A stretch of DNA of 64,000 nucleotides from Monarcha castaneiventris obscurior (lineage: Eukaryota > Chordata > Aves > Passeriformes > Monarchidae). The stretch covers positions 19,068,501-19,132,500 of the forward strand of contig JAMPIT010000886.1 of the NCBI GenBank assembly GCA_026261815.1. The letters are read 5' to 3'. The notes beneath the pieces are model-generated. The model did no database searches. It was not told the origin of the DNA and saw only the letters and a list, made by a program, of their open reading frames with translations. Position 1 is the first letter of the stretch, and each line of letters begins with the position of its first letter. Shown here piece by piece: positions 10,206-23,095 of this stretch. Made by a program: the position numbers and the translations under genes.

Positions 10206-13200
10206 TAAGCGTGCCCCTACCAGTCCCCAGTCCTTGAGCCTAGTTTGTGGCTCTCTGTGATCTCAGGAATCCATGCAGCAGTGGGGAGATGAATGTGGTT
10301 TCTTACCTCAGTGTGTACCCAGCTGGGGAACACAGCACTGCCACAGCTCTGAGCCCACCCTCCACTGAGGACACAAAACCAAGTGCCTCAGCCTGGACAC
10401 TGAGGTTTATCCTTCAGGGACCTGCATTGCAGAGGTAACCTCAACAAGCCATGGCCATTGCCAGCTCGTCTCTGAGGGGTTGGGGATGGTTCTTTCCCTT
10501 CAGCTGGCAGCCAGAAAAGGCACTTGAGGGGTGGAGGGAGATGGAGAGGGAGAGATCAGATGTATCAGTCTTAGTCAGTATGACTGCTGATAAAACCTGT
10601 GCTCTGTCCAAAGACATATCCTAATGCCTCCCATTCAATTTGCACATAGTTTCTTTATGCTTTGCTTAGTGTCCTTGAAGCAAAGGCAATTGGTTTCTCC
10701 TCTCCTCTGGGCATCATGTGGGATCCAAGTGGCTCCAGCCCCCTGCGGAGCCGCAGCAGCTGCCAATTGTTCTGACAAACCAGGATCAAATCTCAGAGAG
10801 GAGCAGGCCTGGGACTGTCACGCTTACCTGGCCAAGTTCAGGCCAGGGCTCCCTCCACCCCACGGCAGATGAGAGAAGAACTTCTCCAACTGCAGATCAG
10901 TGCAGTCAGAAGTGGCAAGAAGTGAGTAATACACCTTACAGAAAGGAACCAGGCCATGCTTTTCCTCATGTCTCTTTGTCTTGGATTTCTGCAAAAATGA
11001 ATAGTAGTCTTTGTGCTCACATTTTGTCCAGGATGATTACTAGGGATCCAGTGCAGTGAGCCCAGACTCAGCACTGAAGGCCTTCTGCAACCACCTGAGT
11101 TATAAATAGCATCTGGCTAACCAGGCTGAGCATTTAGAATTGTTTCAACATGGTCACTGCAGCTACTGTCACCACCTAGGCAAAACTGTCAGCTGCAGAG
11201 AGCTGTTCCTAATCAATGCCCTTCGAGATCAAGAGTGGGCCCGAGTCCCGGCAGGACTGCGTGGCTGGGAGGAAAGCCCTATCCACATATCCATCCGTGA
11301 AGAGCACCAGGAAGGGCTCTGCTGCTCACACGTGGCCCTGTGCCCAGCGATCCCTGCCAGGAAGATGGGAGGCAGGGCTCTTCCCTGGGTTCTTGTCCAG
11401 TATGCAGCTGCAGCTTAGCAAACTCTCCTCCAGAGAGGAGAGCCAGAGCCCTGGGTGCGCTGTCCCTCTGCAGCACTGGCAAAAATGGGATGGCCAATCT
11501 ACTATGCATGAGAGATTTCCAGTCTTGGCTGAATGTTCCCGATCCACAATGACCTTTGTTCCAACAATGAATGGTGTTAACCTCAACTTTCTGTGTTTGG
11601 GCTCCATGCCCAGCTTTATGGTTAAGCGTTACAGCAACGTCTTTCCTGCTGCCCAGTTTCTCTCTTGGAAAAGAAGATTGCATTTCTGCAGTGCTGCAGT
11701 TAGACCTGTTTGACCTTTCCCTCTCATGTGGATGCCCGGACAAGTCAGAGGGGGCTGGGCAAAGATGGGCAGTGTCCTCACACCACAGAGACAGACAATT
11801 TACCTGATTGCCTGCACCATTCGACCTGCACCTTCCCCAAGGCTTGCTCTTCAGTTCTGCCTGCACCCACAGTCAAGGTCAAGTCTATGTTTTCCCTCCA
11901 ACTCACACTGCAAACACCAGTGGTCAACCCTGAATGACCCATTCAGCTGGTCCCTGCTGATCTCTGGCCATGAGACGTGGCTCACCCCACACTGACCTTC
12001 AGAGCCACCTCCCTCTGCTTTGTTGTGGCTTTAGAAATCACTTGAGCGTGAAAGCCCTGGGCACAGGAAGTCCATCAGGGCAATTGTGCCCCAAATCCCA
12101 CGTTCCTCATCTCTTACCCTACTGAAGCCCCTTTCTTCTGAACCATCCTGTTGGGGTTATGCACCTCAGTCCTGCATAAAACAAGGCATCTAATTCTCCA
12201 TGTGAGTCCATGCCCTGCCTGTCTGTTAGGAGGATAAGCCTGGCCCTGTTGGTTTTAAGCTTTTTTGGTTTAATGGCTGCCTTTCACTAGGTGTATGGGA
12301 CAGAGTCCTGGCCTTGCTTAGGGCTGGTATTTCTGATCTGTAGGTAAAAGCAGCAATAAATAGTGACTCTATTACTGCACCTAAACCTTAGCTACGAAAC
12401 AGTCACAGCTGCAAGCAGAACTAGTAAAAGCATTGAGAAGATGTTGTAGTAGTGTTTCAGTTTCAATATAATTTCTGTGTAGTAGGGTTGCAATGGGATT
12501 TCCTGAAGAATGTGTGTAGAAATTAAAAGCTCTTTTTCTAATAGATTCCTTCAGCTTTCTAAAGCACATTTTTATTGGCATTATTTTAGAAGTATTTTTC
12601 TCCCCCTGTATGAAGCCTCTTCAGTCAACTTTGGTTACAGATAGGAGTTTTAAAACTGGGGTTAAATATGATGGAAAACAGAGTACATTTCTATTGATAG
12701 CAATTCTTCATGCAGATTTGACCTTTGGGGGGAGAGGAAGGTTGTTTTGTAACCAAAAAATTCTCTTGCCAAAAATGTTGCCCTGGTAACTGATGCTGTA
12801 GAGAGCAGCCTGGATCCTTATGCTATCCATTAAAGGGAATCTGACTCAGGAGAGCAAGGGGTGGACCCTGGGGAGCTGTCTGGTGATGGCTGAGAGGGGC
12901 TGGAGATGCCAGAGATGCCTGTGTGGGGAGGAGGGAGGAAACATGAGATGAAGAGGCCAAGAGCAATGCATGCAGGATGAGACCCACAGGGGTTCAGGTG
13001 GTTTGAAAAACTGATAGGGACAGAGGTGATGATGGAGGCAGGAAAACTGGCTGTAGGGACTTGGCAGCATCAGTAATGCATGGCGGGTCTCATGCAATGC
13101 CTTCCCCAAGATGCAGTGATGTTTTGAGACTCCCTCCCTGCAAGTCCCTTCTGGACCTTGCTGCAGCAAAGATCGTTTTCTGGGCATCCCCTTTCCTTAC

Positions 13201-13439
13201 CCCCCAGCTGTAGCCATTCCACACCAGCCCCAGCCCCACCTTCCTGGCCCCATCAGCCCCCACCTCACCAGTAATGAGGGGGGATGTGTGGTCTGCCTTT
13301 CCTGTGCTCCTGTGCTTCCCTCTGGATCCCAGCAACAAGTTTAATTGGAAAAAACCAAGGCTGACTTGGAGGCAAGGCAAGGAGGCAGGGAGAGCCTGTG
13401 CCAGCTGACACCATGATCGATTACCTGGAACTCCACCTG
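10206..13439. other. Non-coding, no gene seen
   Basis: A long unique stretch. It includes the longest open frame of the window (11279-11866, minus, 195 codons), which has no recognisable domain, no convincing initiation context and overlapping frames on the other strand, so I do not call it a gene. About 13227-13263 is C-rich with four C-runs, giving G-quadruplex potential on the minus strand. Confidence 0.5.
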
Positions 13440-13670
13440 ACACTGAAATTAGGGTTTTTTAATGATAGGCCGACTCTCCCTGGATGTGAAATTCAAATGA
13501 TCTCCAAAGCTTCCCTGTGACCATCAGTTGCTGCACGCAGTGGTACACGCCACATGCAGGTACTTTGTCTCTGTCACTGCTGAAAGGACATTGTTATTAC
13601 CAACAACTCTTTGTATTAACCAGTCTCCTACCTAATAGACAACACTTTACGTTCTGCACCGTTACCCAGT
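13440..13670. promoter_or_regulatory. Candidate conserved non-coding element
   Basis: Unique AT-leaning block with TTTTTAATGATAGG, TGTATTAACC and several CpGs preserved (gccgact, gcacgcagtg, acacgcc, ttacgttc, caccgtta). No coding frame. Composition suggests constraint; unproven. Confidence 0.35.
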
Positions 13671-15554
13671 CAGGGCTGCTGTGTGCCTGAGAGACACACG
13701 CTTCCCCTCGGCTCCCCTGGGGCAATGGAAAGCCAGTGCTTAAGAAGAGACACCAAAATGGAGGATGCACACACACCTTGCTCCCCTGCTGCCTCCCGTC
13801 TCTTGTGTTGGGGGGTGATTTTCCTTTCTTCTCAACTGCAGGCCCAGAGCACAAACTGGGGGGGCAGGGACTGCGTGTGCTGGGATGTGCCAAGGTGCCT
13901 GGCAAGCAGGCAACTGCCTGAGTTTCCTTTGGATGAGAGAGGGGAGCTTTTCCTCCCACTGATATCTTTCCCATCCCAGGGCAAAACTGGGGAAGGCAAT
14001 ACTCCAGGCAGTTTTTCCCATCTTTATCCTGCTGGGTGAGCCATCAAAGAAGTGCCTGGTGCACTAGTAGCTCCCATGCCTGGACAGGGTGAAAGAAAAT
14101 GAGCCATCCTATCCCAGAGTCCACAGTGTTGCTGAGCCCTGGTGTATCTCAAAGCTTTGGCACCTAAGTGGAAGGATTGTCACTGCTGGTGGAGGTTGTC
14201 TCCTAAGATATTGTCCCCACCTTTCTTCCTCATCGCTTGACCACTTTTGCCTGGCCCTGTGGAAGGCAGGAGGAAGGTAACTGGTGTGAGTGGGAGAGAC
14301 CAGGAGCTATTCTGTGGCCATGCCCTGAGCACTGACTGTCTTTACTTACAGGAGATGCCCAGCAGAAGGACCAGTTTTCTCTTCCTGATGGGCAAGGATG
14401 GAAAGGAAGTGATGATAAAAAGAGAAAGAGATGAAAAAAAAGTTAAATAATGTAAATACAGCATGGAGAGCAGTAGTCTGTAAGCCAACATGCACTAAGC
14501 AGGATTTTCTACATCTTCTTGCTTTACTGAATGAAGGTTTGGAAAACCACATGGAGGGAAGATGTCCTAGAACAGAGAGTGCTGTGGTTATAGAGTCTTC
14601 TAACAGCACTGTGGAAAGCATCATCACCAAAGGGGGTCTTTGGCTGTATCATAAAGTGTCAACAAGGAGGGAACACAGATTCTGAATAGTGGAGATGTTG
14701 GAGGGAAAAGGGAAAGGTTCTGCCTCCGAAACTGTTCACTGCAAATCCAGATTTCCCCCCATGGGGGGCACAATGAGAAGGTTAGGTGGGGACACCAAAT
14801 GTTTGCAGCTCCAGCAGGAATTGCTTTGGGCTGTGTTGAATGAGAAAAGCTGGACACACGTGGGTCTGGACAGGACTGCAGGAAGCTATAATTCAGACCT
14901 TCTGGTTTGCCTCACCAAGTGAAACGCTGGGTGGTGACACTGATGTTTGTCACAAGCTGACCTCTACAGTGCCCATTTCTTCCTTCAATTAGAGACCAGC
15001 ACTGGCAAATTTAACAATGTACTCTCTGCAGCCTCAGTTTCCCCTGGTTAAGAGATGTTTCTTGTATTTGATAACTTGTGGACTCCTTTGATGAGGAAAT
15101 GTTCTATGAGTTCCCATGGAAAAATCACATGTTCTCTCAGTGCTTCAACCCTCCCTCCCCATTTTACCTATATTGTTGAAGGTTGCCTTTTCTTAAGTGA
15201 ATGCTCAGTTTCAAGCACCCCTGGGCTGCAGCCTCAGCTGTGCTCTCTGGCCATGCCCCAGGGCGTGCATTCAAGTAGCTCAGACACCTTCAGTCTGGAA
15301 GGGGGTCAGTGGCAGAGCTGCATTTGTCATTCAAGGTGGTGTGGTGCTGTGGGAGGTGTTGGGAGGGCAGTGCTGTGCTTTGGTGGTGCATGGAATGCCT
15401 CTGCCCTGTACTACCCCCAGCCAGCTCAGTGCAGCCTCTGGTGCCCTTGGTAGCCTGTGCTGATTGTCCTGCAGGCGAGGTTCCTGTGGGAGCTGAGCAG
15501 GAAGGGGATGCAGGCAGACAATGTTCCCTGCTTTCCTCCATCGCCCGGTGAGCA
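13671..15554. other. Non-coding, no gene seen
   Basis: Mixed DNA. The phrase cctcagtttcccctgg near 15032 resembles a MIR 3' end but is too short to call. A purine-rich patch lies at about 14395-14450. No exon is supported. Confidence 0.5.
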
Positions 15555-15800
15555 GCCCCTAATCTGAGGGGCGTGCCAGTATTAATGCCTTTAATAACGA
15601 CGGATCAGATCGTATGAAGAGTTTTAATTGATGTCTATATCCCTGGAAACATAAAAACAGCCATGCGAGCGTCTTACCACTATTATTTTATCAAAGGTTT
15701 TGACGTGGCTGCTGCATAGGAGATGTCAGGGAAAAAATTCATGTCTGCAAGGCACAAACAGGCGAAGTAATGGGATATAAATCAAAAACAGTGAAAGGGG
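15555..15800. promoter_or_regulatory. Candidate conserved non-coding element
   Basis: AT-rich block with GTATTAATGCC, TTTAATAACGACGG and TTTTAATTGATG homeodomain-like motifs. CpGs are retained in AT context (aacgacgg, agatcgtatg, atgcgagcgt, ttgacgtgg). This is one of the strongest enhancer-like textures in the window. No reading frame or repeat. Confidence 0.42.
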
Positions 15801-18028
15801 AAAGTGGTTAGTCACAAGATCATAGAGTTTTCACTAAAAGGGAGAGCAGTGAATTCTCAATACAAGCAGCAGAATGCATTCATTCTATGGTGCCATCAGC
15901 CCTTTCTCCCTCCCCATCCCCAGTACCTCAACCCCTGGCCCTAAGGACACACAGTCCTGGGCCAGGGCTGGCCATCTTGGAGCTGCCTGTCTGGTCAGAA
16001 TGGTACAAAACATTTCTCTTTCTTGTCCCCTCTACTTGTACAGAGGACATGGAAACCTACCCCAAAAGCAGGGTTACAAATAGCAGCCCCTTTTCTTTGG
16101 CTGGTGAAGGGTGTAAGTAACCTTTTGGTAGGTTTGTTCACTTTGCAGCACATGGTGGTCTATGAACATGGGTCTGGTTCCCATTACAGAGGGGACAAAC
16201 CAAAGTGTGGGAGACAAAAGGGGCTGACAGGTTTACTCTAGGCTGGTGCAGAGAGGAGGAAGGAAAGCATTAATTCTGTTCACCTTGTTTGCCATGGGGC
16301 AATTTTAGGAAACCACCATGCAGTGCCAGCAGGACATCAGTTGCAGATCTGCTGCTTTTCAGTGACTAGTTCTGACCTTCAGAGCACAGGAATGGCTGAG
16401 ATCCTTTCAGTAGCTCATGACACTGACTGTATTGTCCCCCTTCCACAGCCAGAGCCCCAGAGAGCTGATCCAGTGGGCCAGGGCAACCACGACCCACCTG
16501 TGAGACCCTCACAAGTTGATCCTGCACTGATACCTTGCAAACTAGTTGTTTCTCCTAGCCAAAGTGTCCCATGAGGTGTTGTTCTGTCGTGGGAAGATGT
16601 TCAAACTGGCCAACAGCTGGGAAGCCATGAGTACAGTGGGAGAAGTGACTGCCTTTTCCAGGGCACTGCTGAGAGGAAGCTTGCAGCACGGCTTCCTTGT
16701 CCAGCTGCTTGGGTTGCAAATGTAACAGCCTGGAGAGGGGGGTAAAAGTGGAAGGAGGGGAGGAAGGGAGGAGAGGATGAAAAGGAGGAGAAACTGGTGG
16801 ATAAAAAGAAATTTGAAAAAAAAGTAAGTGAAATATTCAAACTGGAAAGTGATATTATAAAAAACTGCAGGGAACACGCTTGAGTGCATTCAAATTTATT
16901 CAAACTCTGCATCTGACATTGATGAATGCAACAGCTTTTTCCACAATATGTAGAGCGCACAGGGCATTTAGGATTGCAGCATCCCTTTCACTGCAGCTGT
17001 CTGGGGGCCTGTTGTGAGCGCTGTGGAGACCCCTACTCTGGGCTCTGGCATGCCCCCTTAAAGAAGAGGCCAGGAAGCCATTTGGGAAGGAACAGAAAAA
17101 CAAACAGAGAAGAAGGATTTCAGCAAAACATCATGGAGGAGAGATTTCAAGGCTAATCCAACCTTACTGTGTGTGAGGTCTTTATCTTTGTGGCACGACC
17201 CAGTTTCTCCTCTTGCAGTGGTGAAAAGTTCTTTCCAACATGCACGAATCCATAGGAGGGGGGTTGTATTGGGATGCACAAAGTCATTGTCTTTCTGTAG
17301 GTCCTATAAAAAATTACCTTAGTGTCTGCCAAATAAATGCCTCAGTGCAAATATACTTTGCAAGCAGGGACTTCAAGATCCTTTTTTTCTGGCACCAGTA
17401 GTAGAAAGATCTTGTGGCTCTGGCCCAACTAAGACCATGAACTAGTCATCTTCCTGCAGGGAGCACTCTTGCACCCTCTTTGCACGCCTCAGTGGCAGGC
17501 TGGCACCCCAAGCGATGACTTCTACACTTTCCTCCAATTTCTCCTCCCCTTGCCTGGGAAGCATAGCAGCTTTTAGGAATAACAGGGTACGGAAGAGCTT
17601 GAGTCAACAACCACCTGCGACTGTTTATCTATAGATTTCATGCTTGCAGGGTTTTTTGGGAAGAGGATGGATGGAGTTATCTTTCCAATGGATGCTCATG
17701 GAAGGAGGTGCAAACCCACCAACGTGCCAAGTAGGCACTGAACTCCCACTTTCTCTTCCACCTCTGTATGTGGACAGAGCACATTTCTGCAGACTCACAG
17801 CACAGCAAGAATTTCCATGCATATTTCTTGTGGCACTGAAGCTGGCAGAAAGCTGGGAGGCATCCTGGAAGACCTGGCACCCTCAGCAGCATGCAGATAC
17901 TCATGGAGAGGGTAGGATTCCTTCCTTCCTTCCTAGTGCCTCTGCCTACGGACACCTGAGACAACCTCTGATAATTTTTTTCCCGTGTCCAAGGCTTTTA
18001 TATCTTCATGTTAGAAACAATCTGATGT
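15801..18028. other. Non-coding, no gene seen
   Basis: Unique DNA with a purine-rich tract at 16750-16777 (GGAAGGAGGGG type), producing a Pro/Ser/Phe-rich shadow frame on the minus strand (16542-16960). A short (TTCC)n lies near 17920. No gene is supported. Confidence 0.5.
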
Positions 18029-18029
18029 C

Positions 18030-18112
18030 TAAGACATAGGTGACCTGAGTTTAACTCCCAGATCCACAGCAAACTCCCTGTGTGGTTTTGGTCAGATCAC
18101 ATCAACATTGCA
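18030..18112 (+). repeat. MIR/CORE-SINE fragment
   Basis: The sequence passes in order through 'tgacctgagtttaactccca', 'ctgtgtggttttggtcag' and 'atcacatcaac'. These correspond to 'cctgggttctaatcccag', 'gctgtgtgaccttgggcaa' and 'gtcactt' of the MIR core. Degenerate but collinear over about 80 bp. Confidence 0.6.
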
Positions 18113-19194
18113 GGTTAAATTCCCCACATGTGATGTAAGAGCAAGTATAGCAGCCTGGTGTTTTTTTAAATGAGAGATGCTTTTCTAGTGCCATCATTGC
18201 AGGCTGTCGTGTTTTCCACAGTGTCTTTCTGCTACTGTGCTCTCTGTAACACTTATAATTTCTGGTTTAGGCTGTTTTGTCTTTCCTTTTCTTCTCCTTT
18301 CCTTTTCAAATCTTACCCATGTTACTGTGGCTCCATCTTTTGCTCAGATGGAGACCACTGTGTCTGACACATGGAGAAATTTGGCTGCTTATCCTCCATG
18401 ATCTGAGTGGAGAGCTGTGAAACAGGGGTTTCCTGCTGTTTGCTCTCCAGTGCTCTGTACAGCTCCTATCTGAAGGGGCAGAATGCAGATCTGACTCGGC
18501 TCTGGCAGTCTGCCTGCCAGAGCAGCCACCTGGGAGAAGAGCGAGTGGGTCACTCTGTGGGGCAGTACCAAATAGCAGGGCCCATCCTGGTGTGTGCTGA
18601 GATGCTGTTGTACCCCAGAATCATGGCTGGAGCAACCTGGAGGCAATGGGAGCAAGGCCAGATCCCTAGCAGAGGTTAGTGCATGGGGTCCTCACCTGAG
18701 CCCAGTGATAGAGATGGGCTGGATAGGAAGGGAAGTGGTAGGGCAATGCTTCAGGAACACGGGCATGATGGGTTTTGAAGAGGGACCTTGATTTGTGAAA
18801 GGTAATAAAGGAGTCCAAATTTGAGCCTATTTCCCCCAAGTTCAGCTTTTCTGTGGCCCATTGCTTCTAGCAAGGACCATTTCCAAGTCTTTAGGAAGAC
18901 CTTTGGTGACTGCTTATGGTGGTCTCAGAAGGCCACTTAGGCCAAGGCTGGACAGTCAAAAAGACCAAGTAGCAAGAAAGTCCTCTGTGTCCCGGGAGTA
19001 GCACATCCTCATAATGTCTCTCTTAGGGTGGCCTTGGGAAATGAGACTGCCTTGCCTGTGTCCTCAGAAGGACAACATCAGAGAGGCCACCTCTCCCCCT
19101 CCCACTGTTGAACTGTCTCTGCAGATGGGCAGGGAAGGCATTGCCAGCCTGGCATCCTGCTCATGAGGTCCAATAAATGGTTTGGGGATATGTG
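18113..19194. other. Non-coding, no gene seen
   Basis: Mixed DNA. A T/C-rich patch lies at about 18270-18310. No exon or repeat is identified. Confidence 0.5.
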
Positions 19195-19480
19195 CTGTGG
19201 TCTGACAGGGAAACCAAGAGCTTCTCCCTCTCGCTCTCTCTCTTTTTCTCTTTAGATCGTCGTCATGGTGTAAACAAACAAGCTAAACTCTATGAGATTT
19301 ACAGTGCCCAGCTTCGGTGGCTTCCAGTGCAGCGCAGTGAGATATTTCTGTACAGGCAGGCTAAGCACTTTCCATTTTATACCTCAGCGGCTTTATAGCA
19401 TCTTAAGGATTTCTGTGCATGCCTGGCTTCACTCAGAGGGAAAAAAATCAAGCTTGTAAATAAATACTAAATATATATGA
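19195..19480. promoter_or_regulatory. Candidate conserved block with FOX site; exon-like features
   Basis: A long pyrimidine tract ends in tttag (about 19218-19255), like a 3' splice site. It is followed by unique sequence with tandem gtcgtc, a perfect forkhead site gtaaacaaac (19270-19279), CpGs in AT context, and an AT-rich end (taaataaatactaaatata). One frame stays open from about 19180 to a stop at 19398, but its product is not recognised. It may be an enhancer or a non-coding exon. Confidence 0.38.
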
Positions 19481-19509
19481 ACAAAAAAGACAGAAGGGAA
19501 GCGAGAGGG

Positions 19510-19539
19510 ACACACGCATGCACACACGTGCACGCACAC
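19510..19539. repeat. 30-nt alternating CA/CG run (Z-DNA potential)
   Basis: Strictly alternating purine-pyrimidine sequence made of CA, CG and TG steps with embedded gcatgc and acgtgc palindromes. It lies just downstream of the conserved-looking block. Confidence 0.8.
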
Positions 19540-19544
19540 TTACC

Positions 19545-21500
19545 CACACTGGCAGAGGGAAGCAGAGAGGAGATGCAGAGATAGAGGGGGCTCAATGAGA
19601 GATGGAGAGACTAGAGATAAAAAAGAAAGAGCCAGCTGAGCAGCAAGCTGAGGACGGGCTCTCCTCCACCACAGCCAGATGGAAAGAAAATAAGCCAGAG
19701 TGAGCAGCTTTCTGGCAATTTGGGGAATATTAATTTCCCATCGGGTCAGACTAATGGCTGTGCCTGAGGTTAAGCCGAAACAGCAGGTGAAGGCGCTCTG
19801 CTCTGTTACAGCCCTCAGCCCAAATTCAGGCATGCCCATTGGGCTGCTACCCCTGTGCTCTGCCCCTTCTCATTCTGCCTCTCTGCCTTTGACAAGTCCT
19901 TCCCGCAGTCAGATCTGCTCCTGTCCCCAAAGCAGGGGCAAGCTCCCAGGAGCAGGAGCTGAGCCTGGCTCTGCAGGGCTCCTGCACTGGTGGCTTCTGT
20001 GGTCAGTTCCCGTGGGACAAGAGTGGCAGTTTCCTTTCCTCCCATTTTTGTGAGTAACTGGGTTTTCTCTCTCCAGTGCTACCACTTCTCTCATCTTTGG
20101 CAGAAGGACAGAAATATAGCCTTTAGCCTGAAGGCTAAAGACCCAGTGGGGGTCCAGTATCCCCAGATTTCAATGCTAGTGTAGGTAAGGTATCCCCAGA
20201 ACCCCACTATATATCTTCTCTGTCTTTTGGTATTGCCAGCCTTTTCCTTGGACACTTGCTGCCTAATGAATTCCTAGACATGAGCTTCAAGGCAAGCTTT
20301 TTGTGCTTTGTGTTTTATTTTGATGTTAACATGTTTGATCCCCAGTCAGGATCTTTCACCTGCACCTGTAATATGGAAAGCAAGCCTGAGGGCCAGCTGC
20401 ATATGGCAGGACACAGCAGCAAAACAGGTTTCCTATAGGATCCTTTGTCACTCCCAGCACTTAGCACCGGCTCCAAAGCCCTGATACACAAATGTAAACC
20501 TCCTCCATGCTTTCCGGTGCCGGATCTCACTGCATCATTTTTGTCCCACCACTAGGGATGGGGCAGTGAAAGACGCAAGTGGTGACACAAGGAATCGCTG
20601 CCAGAGGTGGGAGCCGAAGTTTGATTTCTGTAGACCTGCTAATGTGTCATCCAGGGGGACCACACTACACACTGGGTGAAATGCAAGCTGACAGCCAGTG
20701 GGTTTAATAGAGCTGTTGCAGCTCCACACGGCAAATGGCAGCCTGCATCCAAATCTGAATGTGGTCACCCTTACATCCTGGCTGAGCTGAGCTAAGGAGC
20801 CCTGGGAATAAGGACTGTGGCCAGGGGTTTTCCATACAAACAAGGTCAGTGTGAGGATAGTATGTCTGCCATGGCTTTTCTGTCACTTGTCTCATGTGGT
20901 TTCCCTTCTTTTAGTCCTGGCATATGTTGACCTTTCCTGATGTTGGGCTGGCTTATCACAGCAGGAGGTCTCCATGCTCCAACATTTAACCAGGCTGCTG
21001 CTCGTGTGAGCATCCAGTACAGACTAAATGTGTACATTTGGGTAGCAAAAATCTCTGTTCACAGTGCACAGTGTACAGGGAGTGTACAGCCCCACTGACC
21101 TGGAGGTGACATGGATGCCAAGGAGATGTCAATTCACACTTCCTCAGGAAAAAGGCTGCATTCCATGCAGCAAATGCAGGCAAATTCCTGCAGTTCCCCA
21201 GCCTTCCCTTGAACGACCTGTGCCATGAAATGTTGCTTATGAGGCTACCTGAAGTAGCTGGGCCCAATTTTGGTCCTTGCATGGTGTGCAAATGCTCGTG
21301 CAAGGCTCTTCTGGTGGAGCAACCCCAGGCTTGAGTGTGGCTGGTTCCATCTCCAGGTGTGAGCCCACCCTGCTCTGCTCCCAGTGCCCGCTCCTTGCTG
21401 CTGCCTCCTGCCCAGAGCAGAGGGGTTCCGGGGCTGGGGGAAGGGAGAGTCTCCCCTTGGGTCGCTGACAATTTCTCACCATTCTCTCTGTGCCCGGGAC
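19545..21500. other. Non-coding, no gene seen
   Basis: Mixed DNA with a perfect 8-bp hairpin at 20121-20140 (arms ctttagcc/ggctaaag, loop tgaa). The 20986-21471 minus frame (161 codons) has no recognisable domain. No repeat is recognised. Confidence 0.5.
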
Positions 21501-21504
21501 TCGC

Positions 21505-21655
21505 TTCCCCTTCTCAGATATTAAGTATTCAAACCTCATTTACATCCTTATTTTTCAATTTGCTGCCACAGTAGTTTAATTTATTCTATATAATTTCTTT
21601 TTCTGAGGGGACATTAATCATTGCCCTGTGCTTTTTGGCGCCTGTGGGATATGTG
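21505..21655. promoter_or_regulatory. Possible conserved non-coding element
   Basis: AT-rich unique sequence with AGTTTAATTTATTC and GGACATTAATCATTG motifs, followed by T9 and an AATCAATAAAATAAAG stretch. Suggestive texture only. Confidence 0.28.
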
Positions 21656-22639
21656 TGTGTTTTTTTTTTAAATCAATAAAATAAAGCAACCTTCCTTCCC
21701 TCTACCCACCCCCCCACTCCTTCCCACCCCCAACATGCCCCTTTGCCGGAGGAGAGAAATATCATTTCTCCAACCGTTTTTTTGAGCCCCATTGTTTCCT
21801 TCATTTTGAGCCCAAACAGATTAACTTGTCTTTTTTATTTCTGATGAAATGCTGTGTGAATAGGGTGTCTGGGAGGGGAGAGCTTCTGGCTGGTGCTGCC
21901 CGCTGTGTCACTCAAAGGGCGGGTTTAGGATGACGTCCCTGCTGAAGTGCTGAAGCCCAGAGCCAATGGAAGGGGAAATTTGGAATTTCCAAAGCCAGGC
22001 CTTGGAAGGAACAAGCCCATTTTTGGGGCCAGGATGACTGGTCAACTGGGCAGGATGCACAACCACTCAGCCCAAAGAGCTGCAAACGTGCAGCCTTGAA
22101 GACAGGGCAGTGTCTGCCATGACACTCTACGGAAAAAGAGAGATAATCATGGGGAAGACATAAGAAGGAGAGCGCTTGAAGGAGGAAGAGGGAAAGAAAA
22201 GCAGAAACCAAGAAAAAGGAAAGAGAAAATAATTTGGGAAAAAGAGAAGGACCAGAGTGCCCAGAGCTTAATGGCTTTTCCATTGAACTCTAGCTGATTC
22301 AAACACAAGGAAGAGTGGTTTGTTCTCCAGGCTTAGCCCAGTGTGTAGCTCATGGGGCACAGGCTGCTGTGCCATGGGGTGTGTGACACAGTGGTGCTGC
22401 AGCGTTGGGGGAGCACAAGCGGGGACCCCCAGGCTGCACAGCACAGGCCTCCCACAGGGCACAGCATCACAGGCTCCCCCGCCACACACTCCAGGCTTTT
22501 GTCCATTCCAGCTGCTTTCTTTTGTTGTTATGTAATCTCTGATAATGAAAGTCCAGTTTGAAGAGGATGCTTAATGTGGTATTAGTCAGTTGAAATATAA
22601 GTGTAAATTACATGCCTGCAGCTAGAAAAAAATGGTTAC
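21656..22639. other. Non-coding, no gene seen
   Basis: A C-rich patch at about 21698-21740 and a purine-rich patch at about 22160-22255 generate spurious frames. The remainder is unique DNA without a supported exon. Confidence 0.5.
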
Positions 22640-23095
22640 AGCAGAAAACATCCCTGTTTAGTAGCACAGTATAATCAAGAGAGCTGATCAAAAAAGAATT
22701 TTGATGAACCAGTATTCCACTGGAAAATGCAGAATCCTCCAAATTGAACCATTTTCTGAAAATGTTAAATGTTGACTGGAATTCTTGGCAGAAGTTTGAA
22801 CTGACCCAAAATGCAATGGATTATTTGGTTTTGCTTTTCTCATTATATTTATAAGCTATTTTGTTTTTTCAGTGCTATCAGAACAGAAACTTTAACATTA
22901 TTTGCATGCCTCTGCATTGAATTTCCTTCAGAATTAACATTCTGTTCTGCCCCATTCTGTCCACTTCATTTTTCATTTCACTTCATGATGAAAATAAATG
23001 TAGAAATAACAGAATTTCCTGTAAGCTGGAATTTCTACTTTTCTATCCATTTCTAGAGATCAGCAGTTCTAGGAGGCAATGGAACATTTTCCCCA
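22640..23095. repeat. Possible ancient AT-rich dispersed repeat
   Basis: The block around 22688-22810 ('attttgatgaaccagtattc', 'actggaaaatgcagaatcct', 'ccaaattgaaccattttctg') and the following 'aacagaatttcctg' resemble, from memory, old degenerate AAAATTTT-rich families common in sauropsid genomes. An octamer ATTTGCAT lies at 22900-22907. It could equally be unique AT-rich DNA. Confidence 0.3.

Noticed and set aside
11279..11866. Longest open frame in the window (195 codons, minus)
   Set aside because: No domain or family resemblance, overlapping open frames on the opposite strand, no splice or promoter context. Its length is plausible by chance in 64 kb of GC-moderate DNA.
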